Source: an uncultured Clostridia bacterium (GTDB lineage Bacteria; Bacillota; Clostridia; Christensenellales; Borkfalkiaceae). Taken from it: DNA of 64,000 nt. This document shows, one piece after another, positions 52,343-61,340 of this stretch (positions are counted from its first letter, which is position 1; every line of letters starts with the position of its first letter). The notes below the pieces were generated by a model. It saw only the letters and a list, made by a program, of their open reading frames with translations, had not been told where the DNA came from and searched no databases. Position numbers and translations under genes: made by a program. The DNA lies in NCBI GenBank assembly GCA_944354125.1, contig CALVPT010000003.1, positions 62,001-126,000 of the forward strand, in the 5' to 3' direction.

Positions 52343-55300
52343 CTAATTATTTTCTTTTTTTAATGTAGGCAAAGAACTGTTCCAAATATTCTCCCATACA
52401 GGCGTTTCAAGCCCTTTGTTCAACGCATCTGCAAGTGTATAAAAGTTTGCAATATCGGTATGCTTTGTTGAGCCAATGCTTGTTGGTATGCCCATATCTG
52501 AACTGTAACCCACGGCATATTCCACGCCGCTTTCGGTAAAGTATAACCAATGCGTGTTGGTTATGGTAAGTTTACCCGCCTGCCCCACAATCGAACCAAT
52601 ATATTTTGTCTGCGCTTCACCTTCGAAACTTATCTGAGCGGTAGTATAGCTGTTAGATATTATTGTATCCGAAAGCAAGCCGCCAATTAATCCACCCACA
52701 GATGTATCATCGTTTGACGTTACACTTATAATACCGATGGTATAACATGACGTAAATGTGTTATTATTATAGTAATTATTTCCTACAAGTCCACCTACGT
52801 AGGAGCTATGGCAATCCGATACAGTTATATCACCGGCGGTATAGCACAAGGCAAACGTATAATCATTTCCACAATATCCTATAAGTCCGCCAACTTCGGC
52901 ACTATAGCAATCCGTTACAGTTATATCGCCAATAGTATAACACGACTTAAAGCTCCTAGAGCAACTATTTCCTATAAGCCCGCCTACATATGCATTGGAG
53001 GTACTATCTGCTACAGTTATATTGCCGGTGGTATAACATGAAGTAAATGTACTACCAAAACCGAAACTATATCCTATAAGCCCGCCAGCATAGGTATCTT
53101 GCAAGCCATCCACGGTAATGTTTCCATCAAACCTACTATTTTTAAGAGAGATTGTTTCTGAAGATTCGCCAAAAACTCCACCCAAATAACCATTTATTCG
53201 ATTATTTTCATTTGCCGATAGGCTGATATTAACGGAAGAAACTACCGTAAAAGAGGTTTCCGACTTACCCATATCATAGCTGTAATAACCGACAATGCCG
53301 CCGACATAAATTTCTCCATTTACGCCATCCGCAATTATTTCTACCGAAGATGTACAGCCATTTACATTGTTTTCCGCTCTTCCAGCAATACCGCCGATGT
53401 AAATCTTATAGGAATTCTGCGGAATGTATGTAATTTTGCCGCTCACCTTGCAATCGGTTATCTTGCCCAACGCATAGCCTGCAATACCGCCTATGTAATT
53501 AGTACCCTGCAAATTTACATTTTCAAGAGTAAGATTTGTAATGCTGCCATTCGCGCCAATGCAGGCAAAAAGCCCCGTATAAAACGTATTTGTGTTGTGT
53601 ATTGTAAGATTGTAAATGGTATGCCCATTGCCATTCAGCGAACCATTAAACATGGTTTCATCATTGAATAGCGGAGTAAAATTTGAAGTGTTTTGCGGCG
53701 TCTGTGGCAATGTTATGTTGCCTGTAAGAATGTAACACGCATTTGGATACATTTCGATACATTTCAATTGACTATAATTAGAAATCTGATAGGGGTCTTC
53801 GATTGTACCAGTACCGTCTACAAAATACGGTGGCATATTTTCTTCTTCAAAAATAGCGGTAACTGTAATATTTTCGGTTACGTTCGTATCCGTACGTTCT
53901 GCAGTAGCTACGCCGTCAGACCAACCTACAAACTCATAACCTTCGTAAGCAACGGCTGTAACTGTTTGTCCGCTTTCGCCCTTCTGAACAATCTGAGACT
54001 CGTTACCTTCTATATAACCGCCTAGTCCAGCTGTATAAGTCAAAGTATATTTGTCTTTCTCTTCAAAAATCGCAGTAACCGTAATATCTTCGGTGACGTT
54101 CGTATCCGTACGTTCTGCAGTGTTTACGTCGTCAGACCAACCTACAAACTCATAACCTTCGTAAGCAACGGCTGTAACTGTTTGTCCGCTTTCGCCCTTC
54201 TGAACAATCTGAGACTCGTTACCTTCTATATAACCGCCTAGTCCAGCTGTATAAGTCAAAGTATATTTGTCTTTCTCTTCAAAAATCGCAGTAACCGTAA
54301 TATCTTCGGTGACGTTCGTATCCGTACGTTCTGCAGTGTTTACGTCGTCAGACCAACCTACAAACTCATAGCCCTCATAAGCAACGGCGGTAACTGTTTG
54401 TCCGCTTTCGCCTTTCTGAACAGTCTGAGATTCATTACCTTCTATATAGCCGCCTAAACCAGCCGTATAAGTCAACGTATATTTATCTATCTCTTCAAAA
54501 ATCGCAGTAACCGTAATATCTCCGGCAACAGCAGAATCTGTGCGTTCAGCAGTAGTCACACCATCTGACCACCTGACAAATTCATAACCTTCTTCAGGAG
54601 TTGCAACAACCTGCGATGCTGATCGTCCGTTTACAACATATTGCGAGGTCTTCCCTTCGAGAGTACCACCTTCACCTGCTGAATATTCAAGAAGATAAAT
54701 GGGCTCTACCTGTCTGAAAACCGCTTTAACATGAATATTCCCAGACAAAGAAAGGTCGCGGCGCTCCGATTCTTTCACACCGTCGCTCCAACCGTCAAAC
54801 TCAAAGCCATCATTAGCTATAGCAGTTACTAAAGAAGCATCCGCACCCTTATTCACAAATTGAGAAGTTTTGCCAACAAGATAACCGCCATCAATATTGT
54901 ATTTGTCTGTCACATTTTCAATATCATATATAGCCTGGTATACTTTCCCGTCAAGCTCACCGCTATCGTTTATTCCCGTCAAGGAGTAGGTAAGCATACC
55001 GTTAATCAGGCTATCACCATAATATGACATTATAACTGTTTCGTTCGGGGAGTTGTTCCAGACAACATCTATCTTGTCAGACCCTTCAACCCATGAATAT
55101 GTTCCAATGTTTGTTTGCGTTTGAATATTGCTTCCCGTATATCCCTGAACAATCGCTTCTATTCTCGAAGAAATTCTTCCGTCCAAATAAAGCTGAATTT
55201 CACCGCTAACTATGTACATATCGGTTATACTGTTCACCGTAGTATGTATTGGCGTATTTTCAAGAGCGAATGCTCCCGCAATAGGAGCGTTTACAGATGT

Positions 55301-55405
55301 ATCTTCGCTTTCTTTGTCGCCACATCCACTGAACATAATCATTGTAGCGGATAGCAAGCATATTGTCATTAATGCAATAAAAAACCACTTAATTTTGTTT
55401 TTCAT
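52343..55405 (-). CDS. Surface lipoprotein with InlB-type and GLUG repeats
   Basis: The 1020-residue protein starts at the ATG at 55405, seven bases after GGAG. A signal peptide with a lipobox-like FSGC gives a lipidated Cys near residue 28 (position -3 is F, atypical). Residues about 60-150 are unassigned. Five divergent InlB B-repeats of about 70 residues follow (roughly 165-520), each with GY-EF-GWSDGV and ending ITVTAIFEE; the last three are nearly identical 72-residue copies. The second half holds about a dozen GLUG-type units (VGGLIGY...FTSCYTTGDITV) that should fold as a beta-helix. Such proteins are exported adhesin-like or matrix-binding proteins in gut Clostridia. Binding partner unknown. 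Confidence 0.85.
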   Translation of the reverse strand: MKNKIKWFFIALMTICLLSATMIMFSGCGDKESEDTSVNAPIAGAFALENTPIHTTVNSITDMYIVSGEIQLYLDGRISSRIEAIVQGYTGSNIQTQTNIGTYSWVEGSDKIDVVWNNSPNETVIMSYYGDSLINGMLTYSLTGINDSGELDGKVYQAIYDIENVTDKYNIDGGYLVGKTSQFVNKGADASLVTAIANDGFEFDGWSDGVKESERRDLSLSGNIHVKAVFRQVEPIYLLEYSAGEGGTLEGKTSQYVVNGRSASQVVATPEEGYEFVRWSDGVTTAERTDSAVAGDITVTAIFEEIDKYTLTYTAGLGGYIEGNESQTVQKGESGQTVTAVAYEGYEFVGWSDDVNTAERTDTNVTEDITVTAIFEEKDKYTLTYTAGLGGYIEGNESQIVQKGESGQTVTAVAYEGYEFVGWSDDVNTAERTDTNVTEDITVTAIFEEKDKYTLTYTAGLGGYIEGNESQIVQKGESGQTVTAVAYEGYEFVGWSDGVATAERTDTNVTENITVTAIFEEENMPPYFVDGTGTIEDPYQISNYSQLKCIEMYPNACYILTGNITLPQTPQNTSNFTPLFNDETMFNGSLNGNGHTIYNLTIHNTNTFYTGLFACIGANGSITNLTLENVNLQGTNYIGGIAGYALGKITDCKVSGKITYIPQNSYKIYIGGIAGRAENNVNGCTSSVEIIADGVNGEIYVGGIVGYYSYDMGKSETSFTVVSSVNISLSANENNRINGYLGGVFGESSETISLKNSRFDGNITVDGLQDTYAGGLIGYSFGFGSTFTSCYTTGNITVADSTSNAYVGGLIGNSCSRSFKSCYTIGDITVTDCYSAEVGGLIGYCGNDYTFALCYTAGDITVSDCHSSYVGGLVGNNYYNNNTFTSCYTIGIISVTSNDDTSVGGLIGGLLSDTIISNSYTTAQISFEGEAQTKYIGSIVGQAGKLTITNTHWLYFTESGVEYAVGYSSDMGIPTSIGSTKHTDIANFYTLADALNKGLETPVWENIWNSSLPTLKKENN
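53845..54492 (-). repeat. Three tandem 216-bp repeats inside the lipoprotein gene
   Basis: Units of 216 bases (72 codons) at about 53845-54060, 54061-54276 and 54277-54492. Long blocks are identical between neighbours and differences are mostly silent or clustered, so the array is young and could expand or contract by recombination. Confidence 0.85.
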
Positions 55406-55486
55406 AGACAATCTCCAATTTCAAACAGTTGCACTATTATAAGGGACACGCATCGTTTGAAAATCGTAAAAATGGAACTCAGTTAC

Positions 55487-55515
55487 ATTATAACAAGTTA
55501 ATAATATTTTTTCAA
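55487..55515 (-). promoter_or_regulatory. Promoter of the lipoprotein operon
   Basis: On the minus strand TTGAAA, a 17-base gap and TATAAT; leader about 75 bases. Confidence 0.75.
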
Positions 55516-55550
55516 GTTCGGTTATGTAAATAACAAATAAAATTATACAA

Positions 55551-57937
55551 ATGGCAGTTAGGCGTGAGCTTGTCATAGACGAGTGCGGCGGCGCTACGCA
55601 GGACGTGCCCATAAAGCCCTCTGCATCGCTGACCATTGACGGACTTAACGCGCTGTACGGGCTCATTCCCGACGGCGTCTACACCTTCAGAACTATGGAG
55701 GGCAGTCCCTTTACCGTTGTCAGCGGAGGGAATACGTTTGAACTGCAATTTGCAATTACCGTTATGATAGAAGACGGCAATATGTCGGCAGAATGCGACG
55801 GTAGTGCGGTAAATACATATGCCAACGGCAACGTTGCCGATATACAATTCAAGGCTATATCCGACGGCTCGACAATCTTCATATATCAGCTGAGCGCCGA
55901 CGACGATACGGACATGATTGCAGGGGATAGCATAAGCTATTACGCGATAGGCGCGATTTTGAACAGCATATATCCTCTTCAGACGAATTTTGATGCGGAC
56001 GAACTGTACAACGATTATCTGTCTGTTTTCGTAAATCAGGACGGCACGGCGGCGGATACATTGCTCTCCGACCTGACGGAGAAGTTGATTTCCTCCGCGT
56101 TCGATGCCGAGGAAAATGCTGACGGCAGCAGGACCTATTCGCTGAATGCGCAGGCGTTGCATGCCGTCCTCGAGGAGACGGGCGACGGTTCGGTTGCAAT
56201 GGCGCTTGACGGGCTGTTTGGCGACGGCACGGCGGCTGACATAGAGGGATATCTCGACGGAATAGAGTATAAAAAGACCTCCGACATAGTCGGCTATGCC
56301 CTTTCATTTGCCGACAAAATGGGAATGGGCAAGCAACAGCTCTATGCCATTCTCGGAAACGCCCTTTCAGAGTTCTCGGATACGACAATAGACTTCGATG
56401 CGCTCGTTCTGATATACGGCGACAAGCCGCTGGCAGAGGCCGTCAGACAATATCTTATCGATTACAACGGCACCTCCTATGACGAAGAATATGTGGCGTT
56501 CATGATATCTTTGCTCGCCGACAATATCGGCAGTTTGCTCAATAGCAAGGTATCGCAGGTGCTGACCGCGGAAAACATTCCCGAACTTCCTTTCGACTAT
56601 GCGCAGCTGGTCGCAGCCGTCGGGAAATACGGCAAAGACGTCGGGCTTACGTTTACGCTCGACGCCAATGACAATCTGATTGCATTCGACGTGACCTATA
56701 TGGCATCGGTTACAGGCTCTGACGGAATTACGGCGACGGCAGAGATATTCTCCGCCTCGTGGAAGGAGGGGGATGCGGTTCCTCAAATCAGCTTTGACTA
56801 CGACGGCGCAGTTGCCTCGGTTGAGGAGAGCGAGGACGGAGAGATAACTGTATCGGTCAGCCTTATGGGCACCGAGCACGTCGCCATGCTCATATCAAAA
56901 TCGCAAGATGGGTTACAGCTTTCGGTTACGGTAAATTCTGCGGGCGGCGAAGTCAACATAGAGGGGACGGTCGCCGTCGGCAAGGGCGACTCCTCGCAGT
57001 CGGACACGGGCGCTTCAGGGGAAGTAAGCGACCTGAAAGACATTTTGTACCGTGCAGACATAACGCTCAATAAATTCTCTAATCCCGATAACGGCACGTT
57101 GCGCCTGGAATATGCGACGGATGAGCGCGGCGAATTCTACCGCGTGACCGATACGGCCGTAACGTACTATATCACGGACAGCTTCGCTATGCGCGGCGTG
57201 ACGTATTACATCGGCATCGCCGAGAAGATCGAAAAAATTCTCCGCGTGGACTGTATCGACGGTCTTCCCGACATCATATGTTCCTGCTCGGACGACTGTG
57301 ACGGCTGGATATATCTTAATATAGTTGCCGTCGGCAGGGCAGAAATCTACAGGACGAGGACGGAGGGCGTGTTCATAAAGCAGGAGGACGGCTCCTACGT
57401 TGCGGTGCGAAAGGACAGCGAGGACAGGTTGAGAGAGGATATATTCTATCCTTCGTCGGGCAACGATACTCTTTTCGCCTTTGCGTACTATAACCCCGTC
57501 ACTGGTGAAAGTTCGCCGTCGACGGCGCATAAATTTTCCTTCAGCGGACGACTTCAGGAGGGCAGCACCTCCTGCGAGGACGGCGCGGAAGTTACTGCAA
57601 CCTGTACGGTGTGCGGCTACTCGTATACGTATTATAAGCAGGGTCACGAAATGACGACCGTCGAGGAGCACAGCATTGCTACTCAATGCGACGCCGACAC
57701 AACAATATCCGTGTCGCGTTGCTCGGTATGCGGCTACGAACTTATCAGCGATAATATGACCTCTCCGACGGGGACGGAAATACCGTGAGTATCAATAAGA
57801 GCATAACCGACTACGGCAACGGCGATGTGGCGGGCAACATGTATGTCGTACAGTATTTTTCGGAGTAAAGCACGCAAACGACCGACACATACAAATATAA
57901 AGACGGCGCCTGGGTGCTTTCAGACAAGTCGGAATAA
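55551..57937 (+). pseudogene. Remnant of a large surface-protein gene
   Basis: A 745-codon frame (55551-57788) with no ribosome site, no signal peptide and an abrupt start exactly where the AT-rich island ends. The product looks like the middle and end of a secreted protein: beta-rich, Asp/Gly-rich, then a tail with cysteine pairs CTVCGYSYTYY and CSVCGYEL. The frame stops at TGA (57786); the coding pattern then continues in another frame (57785-57937) through an internal TAA (57866), reading ITDYGNGDVAGNMYVVQY and YKYKDGAWVLSDKSE. So it has a missing 5' end, a frameshift and a stop. Remains of a lineage-specific surface protein, family not recognised. Confidence 0.65.
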
Positions 57938-58191
57938 TATGGCGCGATTATGTCAGGTCGGCTGAGGTCTCAGGTTGTCCGTAAGGCAAATGCTGCGGCG
58001 TGCGGATGATTTGTGCGCGGAGGCGGAGACGGGTTGCCGCAAAGCTGAAAGGGACGACACAGGCATTTTGAATGTCCTGAGATAACACAATAAAGAGGGG
58101 CGCGCCGAGCTGACTGCTCGGCGCGCCCTTGCCGTATCCGGGCATTAAGTTTTAAGATGTGTGCAGCCGTGCACACGTGCGCATTCGCGCA
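57938..58191 (-). terminator. Intergenic region with terminator of the rubredoxin operon
   Basis: The perfect 13-bp stem GGGCGCGCCGAGC and complement (58098-58128) is followed on the minus strand by CTCTTTATTG. No gene is seen in the rest of this stretch. Confidence 0.65.
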
Positions 58192-58347
58192 TTATTCGGC
58201 TTCGAATTCAGTCTTGCCGACCGAGCAGAGGGGGCACTCGAAGTCTTCGGGTACGTCTTCCCACTTCGTACCGGGGGCAATTCCGCTCTCGGGATAGCCT
58301 TCGTCCTCGTCGTATACCCAGCCGCATACCGAACATACATATTTCAT
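58192..58347 (-). CDS. Rubredoxin
   Basis: A 51-residue protein starting MKYVCSVCGWVYDEDEGYPE and containing FECPLCSVGK. The two CxxC pairs (Cys5, Cys8, Cys38, Cys41) bind one iron. It is a one-electron carrier of anaerobes, often serving oxygen or peroxide reduction. The length is typical (52-54). A good AGGAG ribosome site precedes the ATG. It is 92 bases after the ferredoxin-like gene and shares its direction, so the two are probably co-expressed. Confidence 0.95.
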   Translation of the reverse strand: MKYVCSVCGWVYDEDEGYPESGIAPGTKWEDVPEDFECPLCSVGKTEFEAE

Positions 58348-58415
58348 TTGCTGTTTCTCCTTTATATTTTATTTATCTCAGACCCCGCAGAGGTCCTCAA
58401 TACGGTTTTATTTCT

Positions 58416-58439
58416 GCGGCACGTTGCCGCACTTTTTTG
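58416..58439 (+). terminator. Plus-strand terminator-like hairpin inside the ferredoxin-rubredoxin gap
   Basis: TGCGGCA pairs with TGCCGCA with a 3-base loop and is followed by CTTTTTTG on the plus strand only. It would stop antisense transcription from the left; it does not look like a stop for the minus-strand genes. Confidence 0.4.
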
Positions 58440-59153
58440 TCAGTCGATTATCTTTCCGTCTACGGATATCGTCACTACCTGCCAGGGAATGAACTTTCCG
58501 CTGCCTGCAAGCGCCGTCTTTGCCGCGTGTTCCAGCCCTCCGCAGCAGGGCACTTCCATTCTGACTATCGTAACGCTCTTTATGTCGTTGCCCGAGATTA
58601 TTGCCTTAAGCTTTTCGGCGTAGTCGACTCCGTCCAGCTTGGGGCAACCTATAAGCGTCACCTTGCCGCGCATGAACCCTTCGTGCAGGTTTGCATAGGC
58701 ATATGCCGTGCAGTCTGCCGCAATCAGCAATTTGGCGCCGTCGAAACAGGGCGCATTTACGGGTATGAGCTTTATCTGGCAGGGCCACTGCGCAAGTCTG
58801 GAGGGGTGTCCGCTCTCGCAGGAGGGTACATTTTTATCGCCGACGGCGTCGTCCTGTGCCTGCCTCAGCTGTCTTAGCTGATGCCCGGGGCAGCCCGAAT
58901 GTCCGTGTCCCTGCTTTTTCAGCTTATTTTCAAGCACCGCGCTCTCGTCATATGCCGCCGCCTCGCGCTCTGTAAAGGTTATAGCGCCCGTCGGGCACGC
59001 GGGCAGACAATCGCCCAGTCCGTCGCAGTAGTCGTCTCTTAAAAGTCTGGCCTTGCCGTCGACCATGCCTATCGCGCCCTCGTGGCAGGCGCTCGCGCAC
59101 GCTCCGCATCCGTTGCACTTTTCTTCGTCTATCTGTATAATTCTTCTTATCAC
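58440..59153 (-). CDS. [4Fe-4S] ferredoxin-type protein with cysteine-rich C-terminal domain
   Basis: I start at the GTG at 59153, nine bases after AAGGAGG, giving 237 residues; the longer frame to 59183 would include the ribosome site. Residues about 5-65 are a two-cluster ferredoxin: CNGCGACASACHEGAI and CDGLGDCLPACPTGAI. A linker follows with HSGCPGHQLR, and then a C-terminal domain with APCFDGAKLLIAADCTAYAYANLHEGF and VPCCGGLEHAA. Similar proteins lie beside Crp/Fnr regulators and hydroxylamine reductase genes in Clostridia, role not established. It is divergent from such a regulator here. Confidence 0.88.
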   Translation of the reverse strand: MIRRIIQIDEEKCNGCGACASACHEGAIGMVDGKARLLRDDYCDGLGDCLPACPTGAITFTEREAAAYDESAVLENKLKKQGHGHSGCPGHQLRQLRQAQDDAVGDKNVPSCESGHPSRLAQWPCQIKLIPVNAPCFDGAKLLIAADCTAYAYANLHEGFMRGKVTLIGCPKLDGVDYAEKLKAIISGNDIKSVTIVRMEVPCCGGLEHAAKTALAGSGKFIPWQVVTISVDGKIID

Positions 59154-59210
59154 AAAGTGTTTCCTCCTTGATTTACTGACCATAATATATTACAATATCG
59201 TAAAAAAGTA

Positions 59211-59226
59211 TGTGGTTAAAACCACA
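59211..59226. promoter_or_regulatory. Palindromic operator between the ferredoxin and Crp/Fnr genes
   Basis: The perfect palindrome TGTGGTTAAAACCACA lies 15 bases before the regulator's start codon, in the 87-base divergent gap. Its spacing resembles Crp/Fnr sites (TGTGA-N6-TCACA) in form. Binding by the neighbouring regulator is an inference. Confidence 0.6.
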
Positions 59227-59240
59227 AAGGCGGAAAAATT

Positions 59241-59891
59241 ATGGACTTGCTTTCAAATCCCGTGTTCGGGGGAATAACCGAGGAGGAGTATGCGGATATG
59301 TGCGCGTGCGGCTGCGTGCGTACTGCGGAGTATTCGGGCGGCAGCTATCTCTTCCGCTGCGGCGATAAGACCAGGGAATTCGGCGTGTTGCTCTCGGGCA
59401 AAATACACATAGAGAGCACGGACCTATGGGGGAACAGGGTAATCTTGCACGACCTGTCCGCAGGGCAGGCATTTTCGGAGACCTATGCCTTCTGCGGCGC
59501 GCCGATGATGGTCGACGTCGCGGCGGTAGGGGACTGCAAGGTGCTCTATATTAATCTCGGCGCAATGCTCGGCGAGGGCAGGAGCAGGGGCTGGTACGAG
59601 AAGATGCTGTATAACCTGCTCGCGCTGTCCTCCGCAAAAAATCTTGCGTGGTCGGGCAGAATGCTGTGCATAACCGCAAAGGGCATAAGGGCGAGGGTAA
59701 TGACCTATCTGTCGTCGGAGGCCGTAAAAAGGGGTTCAAGGAGCTTTGCCCTGCCGTTCGACCGCCAGCAGATGGCCGACTATCTCAACGTCGAAAGGAG
59801 TGCGCTTTCCAAGGAGCTGGGCAGGATGAAGAGGGAGGGCATTCTCGACTTCGACAGGAACTATTTCAGACTTTACACTCTGGACGGGTAA
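59241..59891 (+). CDS. Crp/Fnr-family transcriptional regulator with N-terminal cysteines
   Basis: A 216-residue regulator: a cyclic-nucleotide-binding-like beta-barrel (about 10-120), dimer helix, and a C-terminal winged helix with recognition segment DRQQMADYLNVERSALSKELGRM. Before the barrel it has Cys21, Cys23, Cys25 and Cys40 (DMCACGCVR, FRCGDK), unusual for this group and possibly a redox, metal or Fe-S site; they do not match the CX2-4CX2C pattern of Fnr. It is divergent from the ferredoxin-rubredoxin genes across a palindromic operator, so it likely controls them. Confidence 0.88.
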   Translation: MDLLSNPVFGGITEEEYADMCACGCVRTAEYSGGSYLFRCGDKTREFGVLLSGKIHIESTDLWGNRVILHDLSAGQAFSETYAFCGAPMMVDVAAVGDCKVLYINLGAMLGEGRSRGWYEKMLYNLLALSSAKNLAWSGRMLCITAKGIRARVMTYLSSEAVKRGSRSFALPFDRQQMADYLNVERSALSKELGRMKREGILDFDRNYFRLYTLDG

Positions 59892-60037
59892 AGTTTTGTT
59901 TACATTTTTTTGGTGCGTGCTCTTTTTTAGCAGGCGGCAGCGGCGATTTTTCGGGAGGTTTGCACTGCTTGTCCGAACTTAAAAAAAGAAAAAGGGTGGC
60001 ACATATGCCCCGACTAAAGCACTTTTTTACAAAAAAA

Positions 60038-60063
60038 GCGACCTGCGAAATATCGCAGGTCGC
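60038..60063 (-). terminator. Terminator at the end of the esterase remnant
   Basis: GCGACCTGCGA pairs with TCGCAGGTCGC; a run of seven T follows on the minus strand. Confidence 0.8.
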
Positions 60064-60068
60064 AATGC

Positions 60069-60682
60069 TTATCTGCACGTCGAAAGCCATTTCCACAGGT
60101 TCTGGGAGACGGCGTTGTTCATTGTTCCGTTGCCGTCGCCGTCCATCCACATCGTCGGGCACTGCACCGCCAATACATACGCTCCGTCACGGCTTTCGTC
60201 CTCGAAATTCTGCTGAATGTTCTCGTCCGTCAGCGCGGTTACCTTGCTGCCGAGCAGGGCTATTTCTATGTCCGTTCCGCCCTCTCCGCCGCCGTGCAGC
60301 CATACTATCATCGGGTTCGGACCGTCGTCATAGCCTGCGCCGTACGGCGTATAGAGCGCGCGCGTAAGCGTTATGCCGTCATGCGTAAAGCTGTCTTTAC
60401 AAAGTCCTCGGTGGCGGTAATCACGCGCTCGTCTGCCGTAAATACGTGCCTTAGCGTCCAACCCTCGTCCATCGTCCTTCCGCCAACGGTTATCGTCTTT
60501 CCTTCGCGCACCCTGAGCTCTGCCGTGTAGTCGTCGCTCCACACCGAGCGGCTGAGCGTGGCAAGCACGGGGGAGGCGTCGTTGCTGTCGGGATATATGA
60601 CGAATGCCGCATATCTCGTCGCCGTATCGGCGCGGTTGCCCTCCTCGTCGCAGTTGTATGCCGAGACCGTCTTTGAACTCAT
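60069..60682 (-). pseudogene. Broken and truncated alpha/beta-hydrolase (esterase) gene
   Basis: The minus-strand reading starts near 60682 (MSSKTVSAYNCDEEG) with an N-terminal beta-sandwich region, then slips frame near 60395, where a single base is missing in GTAAAGAC. In the new frame DSFTHDGITLTRALYTPYG and the oxyanion motif IVWLHGGGEGGTD continue until a stop at 60069, well before the expected catalytic serine. The missing base could also be an assembly error, but the 3' truncation would still make it inactive. Family: secreted esterase with Ig-like N-terminal domain. Confidence 0.7.
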
Positions 60683-60825
60683 AGGAATAGGCGGCGGAAC
60701 AGACGGACGTCTGCGGTATGGGGGGGGTGGCAAGCCGTGCATAAAGACTTTCTCTGCCGCATTGAAAGATGCTTGCGCGCAAGGGGGCAAATGCGCTATA
60801 ATCGTGGCATACGGGAGGAAGAACT

Positions 60826-61086
60826 ATGAACGAGATGAGGATAAACGGCATTTACAGACATTTCAAGGGCGACTATTATCTCTTATGCGACGTGGCAACC
60901 CATTCCGAGACGGGCGAAAAGTATGCGGTATACCGCAGGCTGTACGGCGATTGCAGTCTGTGGGTCAGACCGCTGGATATGTTCCTCGGCGAGGTCGACA
61001 GGGATAAATATCCCGACGTTTCGCAGAAGTATCGCTTCGAGCTGCAGGACATTCCGAGCGTCGCGGCGCATTTCGGCGGAAAATAA
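60826..61086 (+). CDS. DUF1653-domain small protein
   Basis: An 86-residue protein with the DUF1653 pattern: GIYRHFKGDYYLLCDVATHSETGEKYAVYR, then LWVRPLDMFLGEVD. Function unknown; the domain is a small beta-barrel-like fold found alone in many bacteria. Ribosome site GGGAGGAA. A promoter candidate lies just upstream (TTGCGC 60773-60778, TATAAT 60797-60802, 18-base gap). Confidence 0.9.
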   Translation: MNEMRINGIYRHFKGDYYLLCDVATHSETGEKYAVYRRLYGDCSLWVRPLDMFLGEVDRDKYPDVSQKYRFELQDIPSVAAHFGGK

Positions 61087-61212
61087 ACGTTGAAAGTTAT
61101 CTTTGAGGATAAGCGTCTTATATGGCAGGCGTTCGCCTTGCAGGGACGGGTGCGCCTTTGTTCCTTTGTAGGGAAGCGCCAAAAATCTTTTGTGAAATTT
61201 TCAAAACGGGTA

Positions 61213-61241
61213 TTGACAGAGCGCTGCATATGTGTTAAAGT
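61213..61241 (+). promoter_or_regulatory. Promoter of the small-RNA candidate
   Basis: A perfect TTGACA (61213-61218), a 17-base gap and TAAAGT (61236-61241). Confidence 0.65.
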
Positions 61242-61247
61242 GTATGT

Positions 61248-61340
61248 ACAACGCGACGGAAAAGTCCGTTCAAATTAAAAAGTGTAACATTTTCAGCAAT
61301 GCTTCTGCGGCGCCGCAATCACTGCGGCGCCGCAGTTTTT
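61248..61340 (+). ncRNA. Candidate small RNA of about 93 bases
   Basis: Between a clear promoter and a very strong terminator (stem CTGCGGCGCCGCA/TGCGGCGCCGCAG, 61305-61335, then TTTTT) there is no open frame with a ribosome site. The 5' part has a hairpin ACGGA-AAAG-TCCGT (61256-61269) followed by an A-rich single-stranded stretch, a typical trans-acting RNA architecture. No known family recognised. Confidence 0.55.

Larger units (their letters stand above)
51703..55550. other. AT-rich, probably acquired island next to the tRNA array
   Basis: From the tRNA terminator to about 55550 the sequence is visibly richer in A and T and uses AAT, TAT and AAA codons, in contrast to the GC-rich genes on both sides. 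It holds one operon (a lipoprotein and a 171-residue protein) with its own promoter, and borders a tRNA on one side and a gene remnant on the other. I found no integrase, no transposase, and no copy of the tRNA 3' end at the far edge, so the mechanism of entry is not visible. Confidence 0.6.

Noticed and set aside
55480..55550. Duplicated tRNA 3' end (attachment site) at the far edge of the AT-rich island
   Set aside because: No match to the last 20 bases of tRNA-Lys(CTT) or any other tRNA of the array was found there.
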